Shown: positions 1 through 13,400 of the stretch, one piece after another
Layout: the number at the start of each line of letters is the position of its first letter
Numbering within the stretch: the first letter of the stretch is position 1
From: Liolophura sinensis
Taxonomy: Eukaryota > Mollusca > Polyplacophora > Chitonida > Chitonidae
Length of the DNA stretch: 64,000 nt
Assembly (NCBI RefSeq): GCF_032854445.1
Contig: NC_088300.1
Span: 51,310,984 to 51,374,983 of the forward strand
Direction of reading: 5' to 3'
Program-made: the position numbers and the translations under genes
The notes under the pieces: model-generated
Told to the model about the DNA's origin: nothing
The model's input: the letters and a program-made list of their open reading frames with translations, nothing else
The model's database searches: none

Positions 1-130
1 TACTATTCAAATGTAGTGTTATGAGTTTTAGCATTAATAAAAAAAACATATCAACGATTAAACAATATGCAATGCCAACAAACCTACAAAATCTTCCAGA
101 TCCAAGGCATGACAAGTTTAAGCAAATGTA

Positions 131-136
131 TTTATT
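131..136 (-). terminator. Candidate polyadenylation signal of COX15
   Basis: The minus strand reads AATAAA here, about 280 nt beyond the COX15 stop codon at 417-415. It is a canonical poly(A) hexamer at a plausible 3' UTR distance, but such hexamers are common in AT-rich DNA and cleavage was not seen. Confidence 0.35.
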
Positions 137-414
137 ATGAAATAAGGAACATTACTCTAGATCTGAGCTACCGAGATTTCATCAGAACTCGATCGAAACA
201 AACGCCACCAAATGGTTATCCACACAGATATAAAACCACAGGGTTTGATACACAGTTACAATAGCCTTTGTTCTCAATCGGTTGAAAATTATAGTTCATG
301 TCCTCTAAATGCAGAAATTTCTTATATAAACCATATGAATTTGTTTTCACTTGTGTGAAAATAAATGCCCAGCCTTCCCAATTCCTCTTCATTTTTCACA
401 GATCCACAGACTGT

Positions 415-3400
415 TTATTTGGGTATTTTCCGGAGCTCATGAGTGAGCCAGACTGCACAAGTAAGCAGGATGAGGGAGCCAGACTGATGGGTGGCGGCCA
501 AGGAGGTGGGGACAAATGTCAGCAGGGTTGTGATACCCAGCAGAACCTGATGTCAAGACAGAAATATACATGTCATCTACTCCAGGGTTAGGCTTTTCTT
601 TGGGTGGAAAACAATATACGTTAAGATTTTCCTTTCCTTTGGGTGGAAATATATTTTATTATTTATTTAATTGGAGTTTTAGGCTGTACTCAAGAATATT
701 TCACTTGTACGATGGCTACCAGTAATATGGCGAGAGGAAACCGGGGAGAGCCCGGGCGAAACCCACAAGTCAAAAATTGGGGTGGGGAGATGGTGATGGG
801 TGGGGGCACTTGACTTTGTGACATATGTGACTCAAGGGCCAGAAAATTTCCACCTAAATGCATTAGTATCCAGCTAGAGCCTGGCCAATGAATAAATGAC
901 TGATTAATATGAATGGGTTACCTGGATATATGCCATGCCACACAGACAGTTCACGGCAAGACGGGCACGAGGCGGGAGGTGGACTTTCCTAGAGGACACC
1001 CACAGAGCTGTGATCAGACCCACTGTGGCATGAGCCTGAAGTAAAGTCACAGGAAAACTTACATAACATGTACATAAGATGAAAATACTGTCAACCTAAC
1101 TTTGTATAAAGCAACTGTTCACAAGTATCTGTTATTGTTTTGGGTCTTGTCCTGGTCACTGATCCTCTGATGGTAAGCTGCTGATCCACCGATGGTGAGC
1201 CACTGGTGTACGAAAGTAATATGTCTACATTCTCGGCTGATGAGTATAAATGAATAATGGCAGAAAGCTAGAAATCTGTTACAAAATACTCTGTATGGAT
1301 TGATAAAGTAAACTTCACTTTTCTCAACTGACTCATGTTTTACCAAATGATACAATTCTCAGTTGACTCCGGTTTTAGTAAATGGTACACTTCTCTACGG
1401 ACTCAACACTTTAACAAATAGCGTATTTCTTTGCTGACTCAGATTTTGTAAGTGGTTAAATTTTCTCACCAGCCATCTGTGATCGAACTGAACAGCTGTG
1501 CTATTTTCAAAAAAGTTCTTCCATTTTGGTGATAAAGCCAGCAAATCATCTGGGATCCACTTGTCGGACATTTTGGGGTATGTGTTGTAAACAAGTCCAG
1601 CATCCAGGCCTGCCACAAATGCACCTATATAACACGCAGTGAGATATCTTTATTGATAGAGATGATTATCTTCAAGCTTTCTAATTTTCTCCTTTTGACA
1701 ACAAAAATACCACAGTATATGTAAGTAGTTAGTGAACCTTACATCCTTGATGATCAAAGTCCATTTGGCTACAGGACATGACATTTAACACATTTGCCTA
1801 CAGGGCATGACATTTAAAACATTTGCCTACATGACATGACATTTAATACATTTACTTACATGACACGACATTTAACACATCTGCCTACATGACATGACAT
1901 TTAATACATTTACTTACATGACATGATATTTAATACATTAGCCTATGTGACATGACGTTTAATATCAATACAGTGAGGAACCTGTTTGGTACAGGATTGA
2001 CTTGGCTGTCAACATACATATAATACGGTAAGATTATTTGTTTTATTATCATTCATATTAATGCTCACGTCCATCACATCATCAGTGTCTTGTTCATCCA
2101 CCAATAACCTTGGCATCATACAAAACCATACATCCATAATGGAATTCCCAATTAACTGCTGAACCTCCATTGTTGACAATTCAGTGTTTTGACAAAGTTT
2201 TACATATTATCTTCATGAGGCATGCAGAAAACAAATACAATAAATACACTTTAAAGACTTCAAATTTCCAGGCTTTTTCAAGGTTATCGTGAATAATTAT
2301 TATACACTTTTACAAACTTGAAGTCATGCAGAATGACCTCAAATAGTTGAACTTTCAGTTAACTGTCGTTAAAATCTAACCAAGAGTAAATTAACCAATT
2401 TCAAAGATGTTGATAGTTTAGCATTCTGCTAAGCCACAGTCAGTGAATCAGTGACAGATACCTGAGACAGCTGTGATGAAGACCAAAGCTTTGGAGCCAT
2501 GAGCCATGCCACGCACCTTCCTCAGGCCTTTCGTAAACTCCAACTATGCAGGGATAAAACATACAAACATTTAACACCAGTAACAACAATAGAGATATCA
2601 ATGAACTTCATATATGATGAATCGGGAGTCATAATTTACTGGCAAATTAAACACTTCCAAAAACTGAGAACAGGTAAATAATTCATCTCGGCACTAACAA
2701 AAACAACAAACTATTTGTCTCGTAACATCCTTAGACATAACAGGGTGCATTTTATTACACACTGAACTTAGCAATGTAGCACTGTCTTTATATAACGCTT
2801 GAAAAGAAAAGTACTTCTATCGTGCTCTTAAACATCATATGCACCTATATATGTGAACATATACTACCTGTAATTACAAAAAATATTGAAACAGGTATTT
2901 ATTCTGACATATTCTGAAATTTTTACACATAATTCAAGAAGGGCATATGTATATATTAAAAGACAAGACAGCACCTGGCTAAAACATATTTCAATCGAAA
3001 GCAGGATACTCAAGCTTTCTAAAAAGTATCGTACATTACTATTTTAATGAGATTTCGCTGAATAACATAGAACAAAATGACAATACTGCACAAATGGCTG
3101 GTGTGAGTTGAGGCAGCCATCTTGAGAATTTTTATCCAATCAAACACACTGGTATCAGATTACTAAGCTGTGATGTAGCCTTTACCCATGCACTCTATGA
3201 AGTGACATATGATAACACAAAACTACTATAAAACATCACTCTGAGATCATTTACAACAATTTAGTTATGTGTAGCCGAAAATGTTGTGTCTCTACCATTT
3301 ACGGACCACCAAAGAGGTAAACTCAGTTGATTTACAAGACATAATATTCAACCTCAGTTATACAAATTATGTCAGACATTAGTGTACCATCTTGGCCCAA

Positions 3401-6400
3401 ACTGCATTCATCTCCCCAAATACATTTTTTGTCATTCATTTTAGCGATTACTCAGCATCTAAATAGCAAATATCAGAGTCAGTGCAAAATTCATTAGGGA
3501 TGCTAAAGGTTTTTAGGGCGGATGAGAAGACAGCCTCTCACCAGACAATTCTTAACATCAATTAAAACTTATATAATATTATACGTTATAATTTCTTTTC
3601 TCTGAATTTATTACAACTGAAGAATTTAAATTTTGCTCCTTAATCTTTCGCGCATACAAGGGAAGTTTTTTCTCTCCTATTTTATAAAATACAGTAAAAT
3701 TATTGAAACACCACGTGCAAGCCATGGTGTTTTCTCTGATGTCCGCTATAACTAGGTCAGCACTGCTTTCATCTGAGAAGCCACCGCTACAAAACTGAAG
3801 AATAAAATCCAGCAACAGTCAAATGCTTAGATCAGCCCCAGTGGCCATGGTGTTTAGATTTATTTTCATTTGTTTCAGAACTTAGCATAAATTTAGTTGT
3901 ACAACAATCCTATTGTAATTTAGCAAACATTTAATAGGGTTTAGAATTACCGGTACCAGAGCAACCCCTCCACAGGCTACATTCTAAACCAGGAATACCC
4001 TGATTTCTTGTAAATGATATAGTAGGTCTACTGTATCAACAGTTCAAGCAATGGAAGAAATATTCTTCCAATATGACCAATTTCTGAGGAAACTATATTT
4101 ATCACCTTGCTCTTTATAATGGAGAGGTGCTGAGGCTGTGTCAAGACAAAGTATCATTAAACTTTTACTGGGTTGAAAAAAATCCAAAAAAGCATTTATT
4201 ACAGGTTTAAGATACTTTTAATGGTAGTATTTCAATGGACATAAACGCCTGTCAGGTGCTGTCTTTAACTTTCAATTTCATCAGACTTCTTCCTTAATTG
4301 TAATGCAAAGCAAGACAAATTTTTTATGGGCAAAAAGACATACCTTGTTAGGTGGTAGCAGATGTGTGAGACCTGACCAGACGAACAATGTGTAGAGCAG
4401 GAAGGCAGAGCCCAGGTGGGCAGCCAGGCGATACTGACTCACCCTGGGGACATCATTAGGCCCAGGCTTCTCCTGCAGCCCACTTTTCACCATGTACCAG
4501 CCCAGAAAACCCTGGAGATGAAAAGTTTATTTCTTTACCTGATTGTCATTTAATACCATGCTGACAATTTTTTCAATCACCCTGCAGCAGTTACTTTTTA
4601 GGTGCAGGCAAGTCAAGTGCCCAGTAACTCAGTGGCCTTTCCAAATGTAATTGACAACTTTTCACACACATTCAAATACACAGCATGCGATACTTCAACA
4701 AGCTGGATGTGTTCATTTAACAATCATCCAATCATCAATGAAAGTGTTGTCAACCACTTGTTGCCAAAGATTTCTAGAAAAAAAAAAAGATTCCCTGTTC
4801 ATCCTCGGTATGAGGCCAAGGCTAATCCAACCCCTCATGTGTCCAACCACTTGTTCACGGCCCATGGTGCGGAGAGAGCCATGAATATATGTTTTGTATT
4901 AATACAAAGTTTAAATATTAACTGCTGCCTTTTTTGTTGTTGTTGACTGAATGGGTTTTACTGCTGCTCTCAAAATTAATTCAGGTCATAGATTTGGGTG
5001 GATGAAGCCACACATATCCCAGAAGAAATCAATGCCATTTGCCAGGCAATTGATAAACCTCCTGACTTACGACTGAAACCAAAAAAGTCTGAGCTGAATG
5101 TGAACATGCAACCTCCTTAGTTAAGGCTACAATACTGGCTGTGGTGAAAACACGGCTTTAGCTGGATGAATCAGCAAGGTCCATGAACGGTAAGATGTGG
5201 CTGTAAAATATTCCAATCATGAATGGTAAGATGTAAAGATGTGGATGTAAAATATTCAGATCACGAACAGTAAGATGTAAAGATGTGGCTGTAAAATATA
5301 AAGATTATGAACGGTAAAATGTAAAGATGTGGCTGTAAAATATTCAGATCACGAATGGTAAGATGTAAAGATGTGAATGTAAAATATTCAGATCACGAAC
5401 AGTAAGATGTAAAGATGTGTATGTAAAATATTCCAATCATGAATGGAAAGATGTAAAGATGTGGCTGTAAAATATTCAGATCACGAATGGTAAGATGTAA
5501 AGATGTGAATGTAAAATATTCAGATCACGAACGGTAAGATGTAAAGATGTGGATGTAAAATATTCCAATCATGAATGGAAAGATGTAAAGATGTGGCTGT
5601 AAAATATTCAGATCAAGATCAGTAAGATGTAAAGATGTGGATGTAAAATATTCAGATAACGAACGGTAAGATGTAAAGATGTGGATGTAAAATATTCAGA
5701 TCACGAACGGTAAAATGTAAAGATGTGGCTGTAAAATATTCCAATCATGAATGGTAAGATGTAAAGATGTGGCTGTAAAACATTCAGATCACGAACGGTA
5801 AGTTGTAAAGATGTGGCTGTAAAATATTCCAATCATGAATGGTAAGATGTAAAGATGTGGCCGTAAAATATACAGATCACGATCAGTAAGATGTAAAGTT
5901 GTGGATGTAAAATATTCAGATCACGATCAGTAAAATGTAAAGATGTGGCTGTAAAATATTCAGATCATGATCGGTAAGATGTAAAGATGATGCTGTAAAA
6001 TATTCCAATCATGAATGGTAAGATGTAAAGATGTGGCTGTAAAATATTCCAATCATGAATGGTAAAATGTAAAGATGTGGCTGTAAAATATTCAGATTAC
6101 AATGTTACATGTCAAGGTAGGATCAAATACATTTTCAGAGGCAAATATGTCAGAAAATGTTACTTTTGCGCTGAAACTTACATTTCTTCACTAGGCTAAC
6201 ATCCTACCTCCCACACACTCCTGAAAACACGTTAAGATTAACACAATTCTGAAAATCAGGCAACATTTGAAACTTGGTCATGAGGGATAAATTTTTGCAT
6301 TGACTGCATGCATTCTATAATCCTGTACTTGCTCTGCTCAACACTACACCACAGTGATATGTATAAAGATGTAAACCTTACCTGAAACCCCAATAATCCA

Positions 6401-9400
6401 GCCATAATTCCTAACCTGGCCTTCATAGCCTTAGCAATCCATCCCTTCTTGAGGAAGTATGCTGCTGGCAGTAAGAACGCTACCCCCACCATCCTACCCC
6501 ACATCCTGTGGGCATACTCCATATAGTAGATGAACTTGAAATCAGACAGGGTTATTTCCTTTTCCTTGGCGTTGCTGGAGGGGAAATATTAGAATCAGGT
6601 ACAGGGTTTGAAATTAACTACAAAACATCATTGATCAATTGTATCAGCATGTTATGAGATCAACTTGTCCCACCTTGATTTTAGGGATCATGATTAAACT
6701 TAATTCCTTTTCATCCAAGAATATAACATCTATAGTACAAGCCATATTTCTATGGCGATTCTTCATAAATGCTGGTATTACCAATTGGTAACTTAATTAA
6801 ATATTAGTAAATTACCGGACAGTCAGATCAGTGCTTGTTCAACTCTACTGGCCTAACCAATTACCTGCCAGTTGCACAATTTTGTTTTACTGACCTCACG
6901 AAAAAAAAAAACCATTTTGATTTGTTAAAAAGCCTTTATGGAAATAATTTTAAGACCTAACTGTTGTAACGGACTACATGCAAACACTGATCACTGAAAA
7001 CAACAACCATTGATAGATTATGTTTTGCTTTCAGGTATGAGATAAGGTGTCAGTAGGTGTCAAGACTTCAATATTCTTGCTTGTTTACTTCAGTTTTAGC
7101 TTCACAATGCTTTCATCCAACATATTTAATCAGATCATAATGGTGTCTCCTTGTAGTATGTCAGTCCTAATGACAACTCAGTTAGATAGTGCTGCCTCAC
7201 TGCAGGTAAGGGGCCTCTATGACCTAGTGGTTAGCTTGTTAGTGCAGCCCAATGACCCTGGAGCCTCACACCAATGGAGCTGCCATGAGTTCAAGTCCAG
7301 CCCAAGATCGCTTCCTTCCAGTTTAACGTGGGCACATAAAACCTCAATCCAATAAATAAATAAATAAATAAATACTGCAGGTACACAATGCTAAAGTCAC
7401 ACTGAGTAACAATGTCCTGATACTGGGCGTGCACACATACTATGTGCCAAGAAAGAAAACTACTAATGTTATCAGTTTTACTCCTGAAAGACTCACCTGT
7501 CTTCAATTCAGTATAAATACTCCACTTACAATTTGTACTCTGGGAACTGTTTATATCTCTCAAATTCCTCCTCCCACTCTTGCTGTGACTGAGGAGGCCT
7601 CATATCTTTGAGGAGGCGCCAGTCCACCATAGAAAGCCCCGACTCTGTTAATCTAATAACATACAGCATTTTCATACATTTCTGATACAGATCGGTTTTC
7701 ATTAAAGTTCAAAGTTTGTCAGCTCACACTATTACAGTGTACATAAAATAAAAATATTGTTTGCCTCAAACAAAAGGTAAGATATAACAGTGTCCAGATA
7801 TACATTTAAATTGTTTTTAACATTTCCCACCACAAAATGTCATAAATGCAATTATTTTCTAAGGTGGGTTTATAATAGATAATATTTTGCAACAGCTTTT
7901 CACAGTATTCTGAAAGCTTAAAAATACATTAACACATCAATACTAATCTTAATCCTAAAGTAGTTTATCAGAGATGATTTCATAGATAATAATGTCTTTC
8001 AAAATGTTCCACTGTCAAGTAGGGAGAATTTGCATGAAAAATGTTATGTGATGCCATGTCACTTACATGTGGTCTCCAAAAGGTCATCATATGTTATCCT
8101 ACTGTAGCTACTTTTTCACACAGCACAACAAAAAATAAACGTAATGAAAACATTGCCCAGTACATTAAATAGCTCTGACTTTGTCACATGGTCTATGTTC
8201 ACTTTAAACAGTCTACTTATTACATTCATTAAGGAATATTAGAATGTCTAACATAGTTTTTAGCAACAGCTTTAACAGTTTTTAACAGATCTGGGTTTAA
8301 CTCAATAAATAAGAGAGCAGAAGAGATACCATGAAGGTGGAAGGGAGACAACTCCTGCCAACAACTATAAAAATTCTTCACAAATCACTACTAATCTCAG
8401 CATTTCAAAGAGTCTCTTTACTTAATAGCTTTTGTATAGAATTTTACAGCGTTATTCTCAATTAAGGTAGGTCATTAGAAATAAAATTTTTCTAGCATTA
8501 TGCCTTAACTGAGCTGACTAACAAAAGAGAGTTAAGAGTTATCAATAATAATTTAAAAAAAAAACACTGAACACATTATATCAATAGATAAGGGCTAATG
8601 ATCTATACTACACCAGTAAACACAACTTGACATGTGACTGTCAGGCAAAACCACCTCCCCAAAGTTTTCAGTTCTTTTTTTCTTTTCTTTCTTTTTTTGT
8701 GGATTTCCCCATTTTTTTGCCTGCTCATTTCCTCCGGTACCTTGTGACACCTCCCAGAATAACTGCTCCAAACACCATCCCTGCACAGCCGATCAGCCAG
8801 CGACCCACCATTTTCTGAGCATGAACTGGAATGTCCGGGAAAAATGTTCCGAAACTTCCAAGATTCGTGGTCCTTCTAACAGGTGCTTGGAGCTTGGGGG
8901 AGATCTGTGACACACACAGGTTATCGAAATGTCATTGTTATTTTCTTTTTCTACACTAATCAAAAATCTCTACATGAAAGACCACAACCAATTATTGCAA
9001 CACAGAGAAATTTTCTAACAGCTACGCTAATGTTCCACAAAATGTATGTGACAGTTACTTCACCAGCTTTAAAACTGTTCAGATTCTCTATGTAGTCCCA
9101 TCATCTCATACATCTTTTTGAGGGTTTTACATTCGTCCTGGAATGCTCATAAATCCAGCACCAGAAATTTAATGTCTTTGTTTCTATAGCACTTTCTATT
9201 CAGTCAATGTAAAGACATTCCTGTGTCAGATCTAAGAGGCTATTGTCATTAGTTACCTCACAAGAAAATGATAAAGTTCAGCAATGACTAACACAGAGAT
9301 AAGCTATTATTCTTACATTGTAGAAATTACAAACCTGTCTAACTCCATGTTTTGATACCAATACTGCAAGATTTGTTTGCCTTTGAAAATTACTGGTTAT

Positions 9401-10245
9401 CCCCCTTTGTAAGGCTGGTCCATTCTGGAATGTGTGGATGAAAGACTGCCTGTATACAGTTCCACAGGATTTACACTGCAAGCATATACATAAAAAATAA
9501 CTTAATAAAAATTTCTTAACTCTTGACTCTCAACTCTCAAGCTTAAAGACAAAGTTCAATTCTAATAAATTTATTTATTTGTTTATTTATTTTAAATTAC
9601 AGTATTATGAATGAATCAATTATGGTATATTTTAAATTATGTCTTAACTTTTCACCCTGCAGAATACAGAATATTTCACTTTGATTTCTCAAAATAGTGC
9701 TGTTCATCCAACTATCCATGGTGGAAAACTTATAAATATCACATCACCTCATATTCTTATCATTATAGATTATGTATGGCAAAGTGTAAAGCACTGAACT
9801 AAAAGGACAAGACGCCTGGACCAGCCTTAATTGCAGTAACAAATAACTCATGATGATTTTTACGTATTGAAGGGTAAGCGCTTACTACGTTAGGAAAACA
9901 CCAGAACTCATGTGCAGAAAACCACCCAAACTTATATATCAATATTTCTGACTACATTTTTTAAATGCTACATGATGTAAATCAAATCTTGTTGGTTGTG
10001 TAGATGTACCAACGTACGTGCTAAACAGCATGTTTCAGGCTGTTTTGGGGGTTTTACGTAAACGTTGTTTGTCAGCATGACATAAGATTCAATTTAACGA
10101 TCTTAGTCCGTTATGCAAGAATTCTAGACATTGACAGTGACTCCAACGTTACCTGTGATAAAAGCGAAGGCTTTGCAATAGGATTCGTAAAACATGGTGC
10201 AACAGAAAGCCGGGAAAACAGTCGGGCAAAGCCGGAGGTCGACAT
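415..10245 (-). CDS. COX15: Cytochrome c oxidase assembly protein COX15 (heme A synthase), 10 exons
   Basis: Converts heme O to heme A in the mitochondrial inner membrane, for insertion into cytochrome c oxidase. Exons on the minus strand: 10245-10153, 9475-9335, 8904-8741, 7652-7530, 6574-6382, 4511-4344, 2543-2462, 1624-1470, 1035-922, 546-415. All junctions are GT-AG with compatible phase, total 1365 nt, 454 aa (human about 410). The N-terminus, [13 protein letters not shown], is basic and Ser/Arg-rich like a mitochondrial presequence. Conserved family blocks appear in order: [10 protein letters not shown] then [11 protein letters not shown] (exons 3-4), EYAHRMWGR (exon 5), [11 protein letters not shown] (exon 6), [14 protein letters not shown] and VQFDHR (exon 8), [10 protein letters not shown] (exon 10). 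The four conserved heme-ligand histidines fall near residues 196, 270, 370 and 431. Exon 2 carries a CxxC (CKSC). The start was chosen because it opens the presequence-like segment and lies 172 bp from the divergent CUTC start; the frame is open further upstream. Identity is certain; the first two exons are the least conserved and least certain. Confidence 0.95.
655..770 (-). repeat. Partial tRNA-derived SINE, 3' part
   Basis: Matches the 3' half of the main SINE family in reverse orientation: the ATAAAT-type tail, the 'actcaagaatatttcac' block and the diverged gccaccagtaatatgg block. Lies in COX15 intron 9. Old, diverged and lacking the tRNA head. Confidence 0.6.
1763..1965. repeat. 29-bp minisatellite in COX15 intron 7
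   Basis: About seven imperfect copies of a unit carrying 'gacatgacatttaa' followed by 'cacatttgcctaca'. The starts at 1780, 1809 and 1838 are exactly 29 bp apart. It lies between COX15 exons 8 and 7, with no coding relevance. Confidence 0.8.
5182..6100. repeat. 44-bp minisatellite in COX15 intron 5
   Basis: About 21 head-to-tail copies of a 44-bp unit containing 'gtaagatgtaaagatgtgg' and 'ctgtaaaatattcca', with two alternating variants (ttccaatcatgaatgg or ttcagatcacgaacgg). It sits between COX15 exons 5 and 6. The reading frame is not open through it. The variants are interleaved, which suggests turnover by unequal exchange or conversion. Confidence 0.92.
7209..7373 (+). mobile_element. Short tRNA-derived SINE (divergent subfamily) with target-site duplication
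   Basis: Begins with a tRNA-like head (ggggcctctatgacctagtgg, then box-B-like gagttcaagtcc) and ends in (aata)n. It is flanked by a direct repeat actgcaggta (7199-7208 and 7374-7383), the signature of target-primed insertion. It is shorter than the main family because most of the body is missing. Located in COX15 intron 4. Confidence 0.8.
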
Positions 10246-10417
10246 GGCCAAGCTACACGCGTGTTGACAGCTTTCGGTAGGGATTCCCCTGTTGCTAGTG
10301 CGCAGGCGCATAGGAACGAAAACGAGGACGGGATTCCCACTTCCTTTCCATCTGTAAACATCCACGCGCAGCTGTTGTCGCTTCTCATACATGTAGTTTA
10401 GTTTACCCTTTTTATAT
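10246..10417. promoter_or_regulatory. Shared bidirectional promoter of COX15 and CUTC
   Basis: Only 172 bp separate the two divergent start codons. This stretch is richer in CpG than the neighbouring introns. It holds tgcgcaggcgca at 10299-10310, which fits the NRF-1 binding consensus, a regulator of nuclear-encoded mitochondrial genes. A tttatatat run lies immediately before the CUTC ATG, too close to act as a normal TATA box for it. Transcription starts were not observed; regulation is inferred from geometry and motif. Confidence 0.75.
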
Positions 10418-13400
10418 ATGGAGGTCTGTGTGGATTCAGTCGCTTCTGCAAGAAATGCCGAAAAAGGAGGTAGAGGAGCTCTACTGAATATCCATAATCC
10501 CTTGCCAGTTAATTGTCGAACAGAAAGAAGGCTTGGCGGAAAAACTTCATACCGGTTGTCCTTTGTCACAGTACGCGATTTCCTGAGTTAGAGAGAAACC
10601 TTAATCTTGTTGGAATAATAAGGATAAACATTTAGCGCTATTTAAACGCTCATTAAGTCATCCTGCCAAGGACTGATGCGTTTCTGGAGGTTTCTCAGTA
10701 CTTCAAAGGAGAATTATCCCTGTCGAGTTCAAAAGGCTGTTAACGTTCTCCTTGGTGGGTACCGGTATAGATGTCATTTGAGAAAGTGGATTAAGTAACA
10801 GTATTATCGTTAATAGGGATTACACTTTCTGAATATAGCACAGATTCTAGTGCTGAAACTTGGCTGAGACTACTGCAGGTTTCGAACCAGCGACCTCAGA
10901 GTCAGGCACCAAATCGCCAGCAATGTCAACCGTCTAGACCACTCGACAACAGGCCTTCCACAAAATAGAAGGTATTTGACCGGTAGACTTTACAACGAAC
11001 ATGCATTACCCATCTGATGATCACAAATGACACACTCCCTTAGGTGTATATAAATTTCAGCACTAAAATCTGTGCTATATTCAGAAAGTGTAATCCCTAT
11101 TAACGATAATACTGTTACTTAATCCACTTTCTAAAATGACATCTTTACCTGTCTGAAATGTAAACTCGCAGTGGTCCCAGCCAAACTTCAGCACTAGAAT
11201 TTGTGCTATATTCAGAAAGTGTAATCCCTATTAACGATAATACTGTTACTTAATCCACTTTCTAAAATGACATCTTTACCTGTCTGAAATGTAAACTCGC
11301 AGTGGTCCCAGCCAAACTTCAGCACTAGAATTTGTGCTATATTCAGAAAGTGTAATCCTTGTTAACGATAATACTGGTCTTTTTGGTGTATATGAGTAGT
11401 ACTTGACGCCCTATTGTTCTCATGAAAATATAATGTCTACATTCTTGTTGCTCTGTAACAGGTGCAGCTCGACTAGAACTCTGTGCCAGTTTAGTGGAAG
11501 GAGGAACAACACCATCATGTGGTAATGTCATTTATTCTTTCTTTATTCTTTAGTCTTTCATGCAGCGATAAAATTTTAATTGCTACATTACCTCTTCAGC
11601 CACAGATTTGTACAGGGTCATCGTTAGCCATTATAAACATAAATTAAACTTTGAAACATGACTTAAAAGAAAAGACAGCACTAGAGCAAATCTAAATATG
11701 CATCAATAAAGTATCCCAAATTAAGTTTAAAAAGAATAACTTGTTATATTACATAATGCAAGATATTGCAATTCAAATTAAGCAAAATCATGCATATTGG
11801 GGAAATCAAATCGACAGCCATGTTACCAGTTATAAACAACCAGTCATGACTTACTTCTATAATCCGATAACGCACCTTTTTCCGCTATCGTCACGCGGGC
11901 ACTGTTCTGCCCTATAAGCCGTATGAGCATGGGGTATGAGTGAGGCTGTATCATGTTTTCAGTTTCAGTTTCTCTATTCATGGCGTATTCATGCATGGCT
12001 GGAATTGCAGATTAAAGGTTGATATATAGAGCTACTAAACAGCAAAATGACTGTGGCTGTTTAGGTCTGTTTTCAGCCCTCTTCCAAAACAACTATAAGG
12101 TTATATAATTTGTTGTCTTTTCTTTAAAAGAGTTTTTTGTTTGCCATAAGTGAAAATTTGGACGTGGAGACAAATGCACCATAAAAGGAATTGCAGAAAT
12201 GAGGCCATAATCTGTCCAGGATAGTTTGATGTCGTGAAGCTGACTGAGGCCATGCAAGTGTGATATGCGTGAGTCAGGGGTAGTACAGATATGTAACTCA
12301 GATTACAGGCTGCAGTGCGCAACACTTATAATGTGTCGTAGTCGCGAAAGAAACATATTTTTTGCGCGATTTCTTCAAATAAAGGCGATGCCCACATCCA
12401 CAACTGTCACTGGTGAGGTGTACATTCAATTTGAATACTTACCGCACAGAGAAATCTCAAGGATAAACTCGCATTTTCGCATTATCTCCTCTTTTTTTGT
12501 CCACACTCCTTTTTTATTCAAGACTCTTCTGGATAGCTCTGACAGTTAAAAAAAGAGCTCATTTTGCAAATGCAAAATATTATGTTGTTATTATTAAATG
12601 TGTTAAGTCCTATATTGTGGGCCTCGTTTATGTTATCTTAACTCAAAGGTTATATATAATTTGCTTTCTTGATCATTAATGTGAAAGGGTTAGCTTGCAA
12701 CGGGTGTGGAGAATTTAATAATGGACTGTAGTAACAGGAATAGGCCACTGTGTACATGTAAATGGGATACTGGACGGGATTTATAATAGTGGTAGTCCCG
12801 ACCAGGGAGTTACTGTTTTGTTATTGGATGATGACCTAGAGTTTGATAGAACAACGATGTTCTCTTTTTTAACCAGGTATGCTTCAGGTAATGAAACGCT
12901 CGGTGGCCTTACCTGTGTTTGTGATGATCCGCCCGAGGGGTGGGGATTTCCTCTACAGCCCAGACGAGTTTGATGTAATGAAGCAAGATATTACTTCCCT
13001 CAAACAAGCGGGTGCGGATGGGATGGTTTTTGGGATTTTAACACCGTGAGTAGAACAATTAGATACAGTAATTTCTGATTTGTTTTCCAAGTAATCAGTA
13101 AATGTCACAGTTATTTTCTTGCTGTATGAGATACGGACTTTCACGAAGCAGGGTTAAACACGTCTTCTCAGCTGATTTTCTTCTGACATCTACTAGTGTT
13201 GCCTGTGTTGTCAAGATTCAAATGTAAATTCAGAGGTGGGTAAAGTGGCCTCATTAAACCCTATATAAATCCGTATCACAGATCCAGAATCATAGTGCTC
13301 AGTAATACCTGGTGATGGTTAGCAGATATTGTCGTATATCTGAGATATGTTTTTTATGTTCAATAAAATATTAAAATTCTTAGAACCCTTCAACCACATT

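Noticed and set aside
10246-10569. Upstream in-frame extension of COX15 exon 1
   Set aside because: It would run across the CUTC first exon and promoter. The internal ATG at 10245 starts a typical mitochondrial presequence and fits the head-to-head layout.
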